The position numbers were made by a program, and so were the translations under genes. Below the pieces are notes generated by a model that had not been told where the DNA came from, ran no database searches, and saw only the letters and a program-made list of their open reading frames with translations. Shown here in pieces: positions 48,226-60,042 of a DNA stretch of 64,000 bases; position 1 is the first letter of the stretch; the number at the start of each line of letters is the position of its first letter. Origin of the DNA: Antedon mediterranea (taxonomy: Eukaryota; Echinodermata; Crinoidea; Comatulida; Antedonidae); the NCBI RefSeq assembly GCF_964355755.1, contig NC_092678.1, positions 19,070,922 through 19,134,921 on the forward strand, in the 5' to 3' direction.

Positions 48226-49248
48226 CTGGATATTCTGAACAATTTATGACAAAAATAAAGTCTTTATGACCAGGGGTTACCGAGATATGACCCTCGGGTG
48301 GAAACAAGGTAAAAGGTCAAAAGTTGTATTTCCTGCCAACTTTCAAAAATATGTTTCATTAAATCTTATATAAATATGGATATTCTGAACAATTTATGAC
48401 AAAAATAAAGTCTTTATGACCAGGGGTTACCGAGATATGACCCTCGGGTGGAAATAATGTCAAAGGTCAAAAGTGATATTTTCCATCAAATTTCAAAAAT
48501 ATGTTTCATTAAAGCTAATATAAATATGGATACTCCGAACAATTTAAAACAAAAATAAAATCATTATGACCATTGGTTAACGAGATATGACCCTTATGTA
48601 AAAACGAGGTCAAAGGTCAAAAGTCGTATTTCCGGTCATTTTGTATGAAAATGTTTTATTATAGTACATAGGAAAGTGCATATTCTGAACAATATAAGAC
48701 CAAAATCAAACCTCTATGATCACTCGTTGTCAAGATATAGGTCGAATACAAAAATAACCTAAATTATTGCGAAAATCGTTATGCAATAATGTCAAAGGTC
48801 AAAAATGATATTTCCCTTCAAATTTCAAAAATATGTTCCATTAAAGCGAATATAAATATGGATATTCTGAACAATTTAAGACAAAAATAAAATCTTTATG
48901 ACCAGGGGTTACCAAGATATGACCCTTATGTAAAAACAAGGTCAAAGGTCAAAAGTGGCATTTACGGCCATTTTGAACAAAAACTTTTCATTATAGTACA
49001 TAGAAATGTGCATATTCTGAACAATTTAAGACCAAAATCAGACCTCTATGATCAGTCTTTGTCAAGTACCGTCTATATTTATGATTTTGATAAATCCAAG
49101 ATGGCCACCAAAATGGCCCCCAAAAAACCCCATGGGACAATATTTCGTCTTGGGAACATCAAAAAATGTTAATTACATATATTCAGGATTACAAAAATGT
49201 ACATTAAAAAAATACATCATGGGGGTGCACGGTAACCCCTCCTTCCTA
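48226..49248. repeat. Right arm of the long inverted repeat
   Basis: Reverse complement of 44581-45580 with scattered substitutions; the outer end is ACGGTAACCCCTCCTTCCTA. The high identity implies recent insertion or gene conversion between arms. Confidence 0.88.
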
Positions 49249-49307
49249 CTAGACTAATAACAATATCACATGCAATGCTATCCATGTCATTATATAATTA
49301 TAAATAA

Positions 49308-50372
49308 ATGATTCTACATTTTATTTATGGCTGCAACACGAAACAAAACAACCCTGATGTGTTTTCCACAAAACCTAAATTTTTGTTTTTGTTTTTAATT
49401 TTGTGTTGCGGAAGTCCCAAGTTGAATAAAAAAAAAAGAAGCTTTAGGAGCTTAAACGCATTACTAGCCAATCAGGAAGGCAGGATATGCATTAGAAATC
49501 AGGGAAACCTGCACATGTTTAGAGAACTTGTGCATGACAATTCTGACCAGTTGATTCATGAGCAGATGTTTAAGCGGGTATTGCTAAACACCGCAAACCC
49601 CGCAAACCCCCGCAAACCTCCAAAAAAACATAGCAAACCCCATCGAACCAACATAAAAGTGATTGAATCATGTAGTGTACAACCCACTGGGTATATCCAT
49701 GTAAAAAAAAAATTAAATTTCTACTGTTAACAACTTATTTTTGGGGTAAAACATCATTTTTTGGTCAAAAATGATTGCTAAACCCCGCAAACCTCCAAAA
49801 AAATATAGCAAACCCCACCGAACCAACATAAAAGTGATTGAATCATGTAGTGTACAACCCACTGGGTATATCCATGTAAAAAAAAAATTAAATTTCTACT
49901 GTTAACTATTTATTTTTGGGGTAAAACATCATTTTTTGGTAAAAAATGATGTTTTATCCGCAAAAAAGTAGTTAACAGTAGAAATTTAATATTTATATAC
50001 CCAGTGGGTCGTACACTACATTATTCAATCACTTTAATGTTGGTTCGGTGGGGTTTGCTATGGTTTTTTGGAGGTTTGCGGGGTTTAACAATAATATTTG
50101 ACCAAAAAATGATGTTTTACCCCAAAAATAAGTTGTTAACAGTAGAAATTTAATTTTTTTTTTACATTGATATACCCAGTGGGTTGTACACTACATGATT
50201 CAATCACTTTTATGTTGGTTCGGTGGGGTTTGCTATGTTTTTTTGGAGGTTTGCGGGGTTTGCTGTGTTTAGCAATACCCTGTTTAAGCCTACTGTTTTT
50301 AAATCATTAAGTTCCTGGATGGTTAGAGGGGGAATCCACAACCCATGTGATGAATCATGCTCTCTAGACTAA
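49308..50372 (+). pseudogene. Open frame interrupted by a foldback element
   Basis: The frame from 49308 (clearly coding-like from about 49440: RSFRSLNALLANQEGRICIR) runs to 49575, where the 705-bp element is inserted. Removing the element and one 9-bp duplication, the same frame continues 27 more codons (50290-50369) to TAA at 50370-50372. A pyrimidine-rich tract with possible acceptor lies at 49380-49412, so this may be the last exon of a former gene. The protein is not recognised. The insertion adds in-frame residues from the repeat and then a stop at 49730. Confidence 0.4.
49576..50280. mobile_element. 705-bp foldback element with 9-bp target-site duplication
   Basis: The ends GGGTATTGCTAAACAC and GTGTTTAGCAATACCC are perfect inverted repeats. 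Both flanks are TGTTTAAGC (49567-49575 and 50281-50289), a 9-bp duplication typical of Mutator-like elements. Each arm contains two tandem copies of a unit of about 180 bp (AACCTCCAAAAAAA, ACATAAAAGTGATTGAATCA, TGTAGTGTACAACCCACTGG), so the whole folds around 49945. Confidence 0.92.
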
Positions 50373-50749
50373 TTCAATTAAGATAGGCCTACAGCTTTTA
50401 GTTTACACTTAATAGATAGTGAATAATAATAGTAACTGTATGTATAAGATAGCTTACTGCTAAAGAGTAATGTATTTAAGTCACTTGAAACAATTATTTT
50501 TATAAATGTATGAACTGAACTGTAAAATTGTAAAATAAACAAAATTATAATATATTATTTATATATTGTAAAGTCCTTAATTATTGTATAGTAAAATAAA
50601 CAATTATTAACACACAGTCACATTCAATAATATCGAACTACCATAAACATTAAGTTTAAAACAATAATTATAACACACCATCCTAGCATTTTGATTGGTT
50701 ATTACAGTACTCTAATACCTTCGGTATTAAGTTCTATTGCATGGCAAAA

Positions 50750-50942
50750 GTTCAATTTAATGGTTCTATTGAATACTTCTATTGAATGGTTCTGTTTAAT
50801 GGTTCTATTGAATGGTTCTGTTTAATGGTTCTATTGAATGGTTCTATTTAATAGCTCTATTTAATGGCTCTATTTAATGGTTCCAGTTAATGGTTCCAGT
50901 AAATGGTTCTATGTAATAGTTCTAGTTAATGGTTATATTTTG
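50750..50942. repeat. Tandem repeat of a 12-13 bp TTAATGGTTCTAT unit
   Basis: About fourteen imperfect copies of ATGGTTCTATTTA / ATGGTTCTATTGA. Confidence 0.8.
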
Positions 50943-52084
50943 CAATGGTAGGCTGATATAGACCGACCAATAATGTGTGCCATTTATAGTAGGCAGTCTT
51001 TTACTCCACAGCCAAACAAATTTAGAACAGTTAAATTAATTATTAAAAATTAACATTTCTATTCGTTGAAAGCATGGGTACCTGTATACAAAAAATATAT
51101 TTATTTTTTTGGAAAACATCATTCCTCTTTAAAACAAAATATAATGCAAATGGACAAATCTCAAAATTATTAATCATTATATATTTTTTATATTAAAGTA
51201 ATATCTTTACACTATAAATACAGAAGATATAGAAATGATAGTAACAGAAAGACTGATTATGATTCAGAGACTGTATGCAGTTACTGGTTCTTCCTGTATT
51301 TCCTTTATTTGTAAGCCTACAAATATTTTCCTCTTTTAAGTTTACCGCATACAGTACTGTAGGCTTTTTTTCAGTGAGGAAAGATTAGGAATCATGAATA
51401 CAATTTAGAAAGAGGATTGCCTGTCCAATGGACGTACAGAATATGGCCTAGAATTACAAATATATTGGTTTAAACATATTATAACATAGCCAAATGGCTA
51501 AGAGTTAATTAAAAGGTTCCTTAGTTCTAACGATGTGATTAACGGTCATGCGGTTAATCAGGAGATAGAGTAACAAATTGCAGTGTACTATTTTTCTAGT
51601 ACAGGCAGGCTTACAGTAGGCCTAGGCCTAACTATGGGTGTAAACAACAATTATATGGGCCTAGCCTAGCCATCATACTGCATGATACTAAACATACAGT
51701 AGTATTTGTTTAATGCAGTATCTATATAAATTTACGTAAGGGCATAATAGAAATTGAAACTAATTGTGGCAAATGTGATTAGAAATCACATGTACAGTAG
51801 CATACTACAGTAACATACCAATTTTCCAAGAACAAAGTCATATATTTCTAAAATATATCCAGTACCGTAGTTATAAGCAGTAAAAATGTCTGTATTTCCA
51901 AAAATAGACTATAAAAAGAAAAACATTGTTGTGTTGATTCAGCTACGAAATCAAAAGGAACAATATAATAATGTACAAAAGAATTGTTGAACTCCTAACA
52001 ATGATGTACGAAGGTCAACCTGACTGATATCAACTGCTTTTGATATTATTATTATATGATTTGCTATACCGGTATATTTGAATA

Positions 52085-52418
52085 TTAAAGATGTATTGTC
52101 CCACAAAAACATGAAAAATGAAGATTAATTAAATCAGACTTTGAATAGGTTATTTTGTAGTTTTAATAAAGTTAATCACTTCCGTAGAAAAAAAAAGAAA
52201 AACAATTATGTTTTCACTAATATAAAAAAACAAAATAAATGGTTAAATTCAACTAATTTGACTAATTTTTGCTTTAAATTACAGTTTTTTCAGGTAAATA
52301 CATTTTTTTTAAATCTAATTTTTGGTCAAAGTGGATAAATATTATGTTACATTAAAATGGTATATTCAACAAAAACATTTTTAATCATTATTTTTTCAGG
52401 GGGACAATACATCTTTAA
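52085..52418. mobile_element. MITE with TTAAAGATGTATTGTCCC ends, second copy
   Basis: TTAAAGATGTATTGTCCC at the left is inverted as GGGACAATACATCTTTAA at the right, flanked on both sides by TA, which suggests TA-target (Tc1/mariner-type) insertion. Same family as 36893-37447. Confidence 0.8.
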
Positions 52419-53126
52419 TATCAATATGTAGTAGGATATAGTGATACATTTATGTATATCTTGAGTCAGTTTTAAGTTATTTAAATGTATTGAATTTAAA
52501 ATAATGTAGCTCAAACTGTTTATAAATTGCTGTGTATTCAATGTCAATATACAGTATTTGGATTTTGTTAACTTTTTTGGATTAGAAGTGTTTTTATAGT
52601 ACACAGTAAATTAATTAAAAATTAATTTAAAAGTAATTAAAAGCTCACAAAAGGGAAAAGGAAGCCTTATTACAAAATTGAATTCATGAACCTATTTGAG
52701 ACCATCCTGTATAGTATTGTACATTACAGCAGAATATGTTCTGCGTAAATTGGGTAGGGGCGGCGCCATGTACTCTATGACGGGTGCTAAACGGGTTCCA
52801 GCGGAGCGAACAAAATTTCTATGTTTTTTTTTCTTTAAAAAAATGACAATAAATGATACATGACTTGACTTAAAAAAAAATAGATTAATGAAAAATATTT
52901 TTTATAAATATCTTTTCCTAATTCTGGATTTATAACTATGTGTCGTTAAAAATCATCTTCATGTCTTTCATTTAATAAATTAATAATAATCAAATAAAAA
53001 TTAGGCACAACATAAACAATAAAATAAATTAAATGAAAAATAATTCTTATCTTTGTCTATAATCTATGTCTATAAAGTCTAAAAAGCAAATGGTGACCTA
53101 TAATAAAAAAAATACTAGAAAAAAAC

Positions 53127-53514
53127 CTAAATACCCACCAAACGTTTGAAAATGATAGTGTCCACACAGAAGTAAATATAAAATCCTAGAGCATTCGCTG
53201 CAACAGAGTTCAAACACAATCTGTGCAATGACTCGTACAACTGTCTGATTTGCGTGTCACCGTTTTTGCCCGTGACGTGTAGGGATTGCCGGTGATAACC
53301 AATACTTTGGCACGGGGGAAGTGACCCGCATAGAGGAGAGAAAAGCAAGTTTCCTGACGAGACTAATACGGCTGGATAGAACTTGAAAATTAACGTTTTT
53401 GATTCTCAAGGTTTTCTGAACCTGGAACGCGTTGAAAGATCGTGTTGCTGTGGATTTCGGGAAATAAAGTAATGAGATCAGAAAAATCAAAGTACCCGTG
53501 ATTGATTTGATCAC
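53127..53514 (-). other. GC-richer island with overlapping open frames
   Basis: Two overlapping minus-strand frames of 73 and 85 codons stand out from the AT-rich surroundings, with words such as CCGTTTTTGCCCGTGACGTG. No family was recognised, no splice sites pair well, and neither frame is clearly coding. It may be an old transposon remnant. Confidence 0.25.
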
Positions 53515-53945
53515 TCATCAAAAAAATAATAACAAAATGAGTAATGATAGTAGTTCTAAGAAATAAAAAAAAAGTTAGTGCAGTTAAAATTGATTATGAG
53601 TAAACGATTCATGGTTAATTTTAATTTGTTTGTGCAATTTTTCTTTTACGGGAGTGAATGAATTTTAAATTTGCAATAAAATAGATAACTTTTTTTCTCC
53701 GAAAGTGGCCTTCTATAAAGGAAAAAGTCTACTTAATGGGACATAGTATCAGTGATTGTAAAATGAACTTCTGAATTTAACATAGGTCCTATTATTTTGG
53801 ATTTCAATTTTCAAATTTATATAATAATTGTATTCATAATTTAAATTTTTAAATATCAGGTTAAAGAATTGACAATCACATGCTCATGTCACTAGGTCAA
53901 CGTATTACTGAATATCATCTCATAATGTAACATCTATCCCGTGCT

Positions 53946-54101
53946 GTGTAGCCACAAGAAATAACTGAGTGAGGTGTGGTCGCAAGAAAAGAGATCCCAG
54001 CAATCTGTTTGCTGGCCATAGGGTTGTCAAAGGCGGCCTTTTGTGAAAAAGTGGTCAGGTTGAAGCTTACCAACCGTAGGGCCTGCCGGTAGCTATGGTC
54101 C
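53946..54101. mobile_element. GTAGCCAC MITE family, third copy
   Basis: TGTAGCCACAAGAAATAA at the left and CCGGTAGCTATGG at the right, with GGTCGCAAGAAAAGAG and AAAGTGGTCAGGTTGAAGC inside, as in 30657-30787. Slightly longer because of TGTTTGCTGGCCATAGGG. Confidence 0.7.
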
Positions 54102-56194
54102 TGCTCTAGCAGTTAGCGCTAAAACAACCTGTTTCTGCTTAAGTAATACATAAACAAATTAATTAATTTCTATTGCCCAAAATAGGCAGATGAGTCAAGT
54201 AAATCAAGAAATCTAAGGACAAGATATTTTACAAACTATCCTGCCCAAAATATAACTGACAAATACCTTGTTGGAAGGTGAAATTCCTTTTTCTTTGTTA
54301 TTTAGAGAGTGGTGCACTGATGTGGTTGTACATAACAGACTAGATAATGCAACAATCTTAGAGAATTTTGAACAGACTACAATATCTTCAACAACAAAAA
54401 CCACAAAAACACATCTAAAAATAAACTTATTTATATGAGTAAAAGGAACCCAAGTATTCCTTTGCTTAATGAGCCTACATACTAATTACATTGGTCATGA
54501 TGAAAGCCTTAGGGCTATTGCAAATTAAACCCACACAATTATCTGCTATTATATGATGCCTTAAAGCAGACACAGGCCTAGTTGTATTTGCTAAAGAAAA
54601 ACAAACATAAATGTGCTGAAAAACTCAGTCTTAAAGGGGAGATCCTGGTTTAAGATTTCTATTGTTAATTATAAAATATATACCTTAATTGCAACAACAT
54701 TTGATAAACTTAATTTATTTATAAACAGCGGTGAAGCAAATAAGCCATTTTTAAAAACTGGCTGCTATACATAGGCCTACAGGACATTTTCGTAATGTAA
54801 TATTTAATAACAAAATTCACCAAAATTAACTAAAATATATCAAATTTTTTTATTTGAAGATTAAGAACAAGGACAAAGCTATTAAATTGAAGAAGTGAAA
54901 GTTAATAATATGTTTTTTTAAATAAGACACAAAATATAAAATAGTGACAATATTTTAATAAATGTGAACAGCTAGTTTACAGATATCAATTAGAAGTTGA
55001 GCCTGCCTCATTACATGATGATGCTTTACCTAACCAATGTAGGCATATATAAAAAAATATAAAAAAAAACATTGAAAATCAAATTAAGAACCAATTCTTT
55101 GGTTAAAAAACGTAAAATGTAAAAATAAAAAACATCTCCTTACATACTGAAAATTTAGTGTAAACTCGTCTTCCTGGCCAAACCCTGTTTTGTCTAACGA
55201 ATTACTGATTTAATTACCATAATGACACTTATTTGTACAATTTTACTTGCGTATATGCAGTACTGTATGTACATTTACATGGTATTATAAAAAGATGATC
55301 TTTTTAATCTGGAGATAATCCTTACCAACAAGCATACCGTTCTGTTAGAGGTCATCACAACGCCTCTTACCAGCTGACCCCCAGCTCTGCTGGGTAATCC
55401 CACTTACTGGGTTTTTCCTCTTCCTATCCAAATTTACATGAGCTATTGAAATTGAATTAATCTTTATATTATACTAGTCCTGAATATCCAATTTATTCGG
55501 CTATTAAACGGATAGTTTAGTTCTATGCCTCTTTTTATACGTACCTGTTATTTGAACGTAATAACACATATCCATGTTTCTGTTCTGTTTTCTTTCGACA
55601 GTCACCTGCTTTTGTTTCGAGTTGCAGCGCCCCCTATGCGATTACCGTTTACGTTCCCTTTTTCACAGGTTTAAAGGAGCGGTCCAGGCAAAACCTTTCT
55701 ATTGAAAATTATCGATGTATCTACCCCATGTTACATAATAATTATTGTTTTGTTAATAAGCTCAGTGCGGTTACTGGTTACTAAGGATTTGTATCGGTGA
55801 TGAAACAGAAATAGAAAATTTCACATTCATTTTGATTCGCTTTAACTGTTTGTTTGTGTATTTTATGTGTAAACTGACTTTGGGGTTGGGTCAACCGACT
55901 CAGCTACAGTGATTAGGTTCACTTAGGTTGACCCTGGTCTCCCAAATTTCAGGTTTTTTTAAATGTATTTTACTGAAATAGACCGAATAAATAATGAAAT
56001 GAAACAAAAACTGACGAAAACAATTTTTTGTTTCATACAAGAAATGTGTTTATTAAAATAAACAATTGTTTTGTGCTAGGGTGCGAATTTACTAAAAGAA
56101 AATATTCGTCATTACGTGTAACACTACAGTCGCTTAACCAAGCAGTTATATCTGGTGAGGTAAGTTGCAACATTATTTCAACATTTCTGATCCC

Positions 56195-56840
56195 TTTTCC
56201 GTTTCTTATTCATTTTTCGTTTCTTATTCATTTTTCGTTTCACTTTCCTTTTCCGTTTCTGATTCTTTTCCGTTTCTTATTCTTTTCCGTTTCATATTCT
56301 TTTCCGTTTCTTATTCTTTTCCGTTTCATATTCTTTTCCGTTTCTTATTCTTTTCAATTAATTTTCTATTTATGCTTTCTTTTCTTGTTTTTATTCTTAT
56401 TGACTTTTCTAGTTCCGATTCCTTTTCTGCTTTCGATTCCTTTTTTTGCTTCTAATTTCTCTTCTGCTTCCGATGTCTTTTTTGCTTCTAATTTCTCTTC
56501 TGCTTTCGATGTCTTTTCTGCATCCAATTTCTTTTTTGCATCCGATTCGTTTTCTGCTTCCGGTTCCTTTTCTGCTTCCGATTACTTTTCTGCTTTTAAT
56601 TTCTTTTTTTCTTCCGATGTCTCTTCTGCCTCCGATGTCTTTTCTGCTTCCAATATCTTTTCTCCTTCCAATGTCTTTTCTGCTTCCGATTTCTTTTCTG
56701 CTTCCGATGTCTTTTCTGCTTCCGATGTCTTTTCTGCTTCCGATGTCTTTTCTTCATCCAATTTCTTTTCTGCATCCGATTTATTTTCAGCTTTCGAACC
56801 ATTTTCTGTTATCGATTCCTTTTCTGGAACCGATTTCTTG
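56195..56840. repeat. Pyrimidine-rich minisatellites, 17-bp then 18-bp units
   Basis: 56195-56360 repeats TTTTCCGTTTCTTATTC (17 bp, about nine copies); 56400-56840 repeats TTTTCTGCTTCCGATGTC (18 bp, about twenty-four copies). Because 18 is divisible by three and the units lack stops, frames stay open on both strands (273 aa, 148 aa and 68 aa). The FSASDV and KQKRHR repeats are by-products, not proteins. Confidence 0.85.
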
Positions 56841-58119
56841 TCATTTTAATTTCATTATTCATCTCAAACACCCAGCCCAAATGCTGTACTAGTGTTTAAG
56901 GCCATTTGCCGCCTGGGTTCTTTTCTAATGTTGTCAATCTAGGTGTTCGTTCAAGTTTTATTGTAAATCCATTCAGGTTCATATTTGATTGGTGTTCGTT
57001 CAAGTTTTATTGTAAACACAGCTTCATATTTTATTCGATAACGACAACGTGGTCCCTAATTACGCATGCGCAATAAGATTACTTTGATTAACCTAATTGT
57101 TGGTTTCACAAGGCGGGATCTCCGAGGAAGAAGACATAATTAGATGTTTTCCCATAATAATAATAATAATAAAGTAGCAATATTCGTGATATTTTCAAAT
57201 CATTATCAGATTGTTATCAGTTTTATCTTCGCTCGTCGACTTTTCTAATAGTTTATATTATTATGCAACGGTTTTTGATTATCATGATAACAATTAAACG
57301 AATACAAGCAGAAGTTGTATTGCTTTTTAACATTTATTTTGATAACTAAGCATTATCATTAACAACTATATTATTTGATAACAAGTTTTCAATACGATTT
57401 AAAATTACCGTAACTACACTTTGGTTATTTTGCATAGCAAACACCAAGAATAATTTGAATTATTTTTTGGTCAACATTGCTTACTACTTACGAGTACTGT
57501 ATAATATATACTACTGTACATATTCATAAAAAAAAATGAATATTTTATCTGGTTATTGATATTTATATGCAATTTCTATTTCATATCTTATTTTTTAATG
57601 AATACTAAAAGAAAGACAACAATGAATTAAGCCTACTTTCGTATTTCTATTCGGCATATTATCTGTAAACTTACTGAAGTACAGTAATTATAAAATGAAA
57701 AAAAGTAAATTTGGTAGTTGGTGGGTTATGAAAAATACACATTATAACATTTTACGCCCCTCAATATTGAAACCCAGTATTGTCGAAAGCATCAAGCGTC
57801 TAAACTATAATACAACAAGAGTACGGTGGTAGATGCAACCCAGTTTGATTTATGTATACACAAACTTGGATCTACGGTCTACTGGTCTTGTCGAACTTAC
57901 TCTAGGCTACTGCAGTAACTGCATTAAATGTGATAACATATTATTTTAGTTTCTTTTAATGAAGATTAAGAGGCAATCAATGCAACAAACTATAGTTATT
58001 ATTAACCTGAAAACTTGCTAAATAGTAGGTTTAAGAGTAAAGAAGAATACTTACTGCAGTAACTGCAGTAGAATAATTTTGACGTGGTCCCTGAACAGTG
58101 GGAATCGGAATAAACTTAT

Positions 58120-58719
58120 CTAATCTGGACAAGACTGAATGGTGTCCAGAAGTTGGTTCTTGATGTCTTCTGTGATAACGGACATGTCTGAGAATACGAT
58201 TGCGTTTCGAATTGCGTCAACCTGTCCATCGATGTCGTTAACATGGGTGCTATGGAACGTTTCTGGTGTGTAGCTGCTATTCTGACTCTTGATTAAGCAC
58301 TCAATTGTTTGATAGAGCGCACGTGCCTTGCGTTTCACAACCGTTCGCCTTGCATCATTAGATCCATTTTTCTCCGTGTCGTAGTGAACGAGTAGCGATA
58401 GCCGTCTGTGGAAGAGTTTCAGCCACGCTGTGTCAGTATTACTAACTAAATTTTGACCTAAGTCAAAGATTAAACTCCCTGTGTTTGTGAACGGTATACT
58501 GGCGGTCATACTGTTTGTATAGTTCAGCAAAATCACCTCCAACTCTAACCTGGCGTTTTCAAGAAGAGCCGGCTTGCAGACAAGTTGGTCGTCAACCATT
58601 GATGATGTGTCGACAGACGAACAGCTGTTGCGACGATGCCGTCGGCATGATGTTGGCGTTAACAGTAGGCCTAGCCCCATAATAGCAATACAAATTCTCT
58701 GTACTGTGGAATATCTCAT
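58120..58719 (-). CDS. Secreted helical-bundle protein, cytokine-like paralogue A (199 aa)
   Basis: Intronless minus-strand frame from ATG 58719 to TAG 58120. Seen: hydrophobic signal peptide about residues 1-24, then RRHRR (26-30) fitting a furin RxRR site; cysteines 33, 48, 141 and 197 that align with the neighbour's four conserved cysteines; a sequon at N66 and others at N147; amphipathic helices separated by loops. Shared blocks with the protein at 60043-60621 include DQ.xCKP, the NTD...RL..L.HY..EK helix and SSYT..TF. A TATA box lies about 55-60 nt upstream of the ATG. Inference: a secreted four-helix protein, possibly a cytokine or growth factor with two disulfides. No known family is recognised by sequence; a venom-like or antimicrobial role is not excluded. 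Confidence 0.88.
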   Translation of the reverse strand: MRYSTVQRICIAIMGLGLLLTPTSCRRHRRNSCSSVDTSSMVDDQLVCKPALLENARLELEVILLNYTNSMTASIPFTNTGSLIFDLGQNLVSNTDTAWLKLFHRRLSLLVHYDTEKNGSNDARRTVVKRKARALYQTIECLIKSQNSSYTPETFHSTHVNDIDGQVDAIRNAIVFSDMSVITEDIKNQLLDTIQSCPD

Positions 58720-60042
58720 GTTGAATAGTTAGTTTTTCACAAATATGATTAAGGATTCTCCAAGAAGTTCTACTTTTATACGATTCCATGATGCTTATTT
58801 GCAGCAGACCCTAAACGGGAATTTCTCTAATGCTAGATATTACGAAAATAGTCTGACTATATGTTGCGAATTATGTCATTGTAAAAGAAAGGGTACATGG
58901 CAACGATCGATTTTGATATGGAATCAATAAACTCCACTACCGTTGAAAACACCATTTACTAACCATCGTATCAGAATGTTACGGACAGGAATAGTGTAAT
59001 TTAAGATCAACGCTACCGGAAATGGAAATAATATTGCACATAATTTAGTGAAATATTACATTTTACAGATACCAAGGATATGTCCAGTATTGGAAATTAT
59101 GTTATACCTATTTTGTGTTGGAAAACATCGGTGGTTTCGTTTTTTAATATTGCTGAAATTGGTCTGTGATAAGGTTTTATCGACTTCGCATCGTGACGTG
59201 TTTGATAGAAGTTATGTTATGTCGAAAGATTGAACTATATTGAGTACCCTGATGATTGTTTTGTAAACTTTAGTAAATTGTACGTAATTTTAAAGGGAAA
59301 AAATCGTTGATAAAGCTGCTAAAAAGAAAAACAAAGTCCCATTTAAAGTGCTTTTTAAAACTTTATTAAATATTGAGTAATTAAATAAAGGTATACAACC
59401 AATGTTTACAGTTATTTTAGTACAAATTCATATCTAATTAGATATGTGTCATATAACATCGTGTAAATAATCGCCAAACAAATACAATTGGCCTTCTATA
59501 AAGTTCTCTACAATATTTTGATAATTCAATAAAATTAATCACAAGAACGTCTATGCAACTAAAAATATTAATATTATTAAGATTTTATAGAAAGTAAATA
59601 GAAATATAATTCAATAATGTTTCATTATCAGTTTGTAAACAATAGCAAAAATATTATATTTTTCTACAACAACGTTCCACGTGGATCCAATCCAAAACGT
59701 GAAAGAGCTCGAAGTGGGTTATTTTAAACCCTTTTAAAATGTAAATGAACATTGAATTAACGGATTTAATGAGAGAAGAACATTGATAAATATGTTGTTA
59801 TTCTAAATAATGCCTCTATAAAGTGCATTTAGTTCATGTTAAAATTCTGAATTCTGATTACAAAATAGTTTTAATAATTTGCATAGCAAATACTTATAAT
59901 TATAGCTTAACTAGCTTGTTGATAACTGTCGTAGCAGTTTACTTAATTAATATAATGTTTATCTCTTTCACAATTTCACAAACTTAAAACGTTAATAAAA
60001 AAGTCAAATAGAACGATGTGCCGTCAGTTCAACCGGATTTTT
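58720..60042. other. Spacer between the two secreted-protein genes
   Basis: Contains the promoter of paralogue A and the 3' end of paralogue B. TTTATT at 59355-59360 (AATAAA on the minus strand) is a possible but distant poly(A) signal for B. The 61-aa frames at 58745 and 59048 on the plus strand show no family features. Confidence 0.55.
58773..58780 (-). promoter_or_regulatory. TATA box of paralogue A
   Basis: TATAAAAG on the minus strand, 54-61 nt upstream of the ATG at 58719. At the usual 25-30 nt spacing it would give a 5' leader of about 30 nt. A canonical TATA box fits an inducible gene. Confidence 0.6.

Larger units (their letters stand above)
44581..49248. mobile_element. 4.67-kb element with 1-kb terminal inverted repeats
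   Basis: The left arm (44581-45580) and right arm (48226-49248) are inverted copies with very few differences, starting TAGGAAGGAGGGGTTACCGT and ending with its complement. Each arm consists of about five subunits of 150-180 bp built on GACCTTTGACC, GGTCATATCTCGGTAACC and AAATTGTTCAGAATATCC. The core (45581-48225) holds a Penelope-like fragment, a 158-bp tandem repeat, a LINE fragment and an unidentified coding-like piece. No intact transposase is visible, so it is probably non-autonomous or compound. No clear target-site duplication was found. Confidence 0.85.
41710..58119. other. Transposon-rich intergenic region
   Basis: Separates the ARM/con80-like gene from the secreted-protein pair. 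Outside the listed elements (42010-42245, 42408-42740, 43931-44305, 44581-49248, 49308-50372, 50750-50942, 52085-52418, 53127-53514, 53946-54101, 56195-56840) nothing is recognisable. Position 55665 begins with a TTAAAGGAGCGGTCCAGGC stretch that may be a MITE end. Confidence 0.6.

Noticed and set aside
56028-56892. Open frames of 273 and 148 codons on the plus strand and 68 on the minus strand
   Set aside because: They are produced by 17- and 18-bp minisatellites without stop codons; several frames are open at once and no non-repetitive domain is present.
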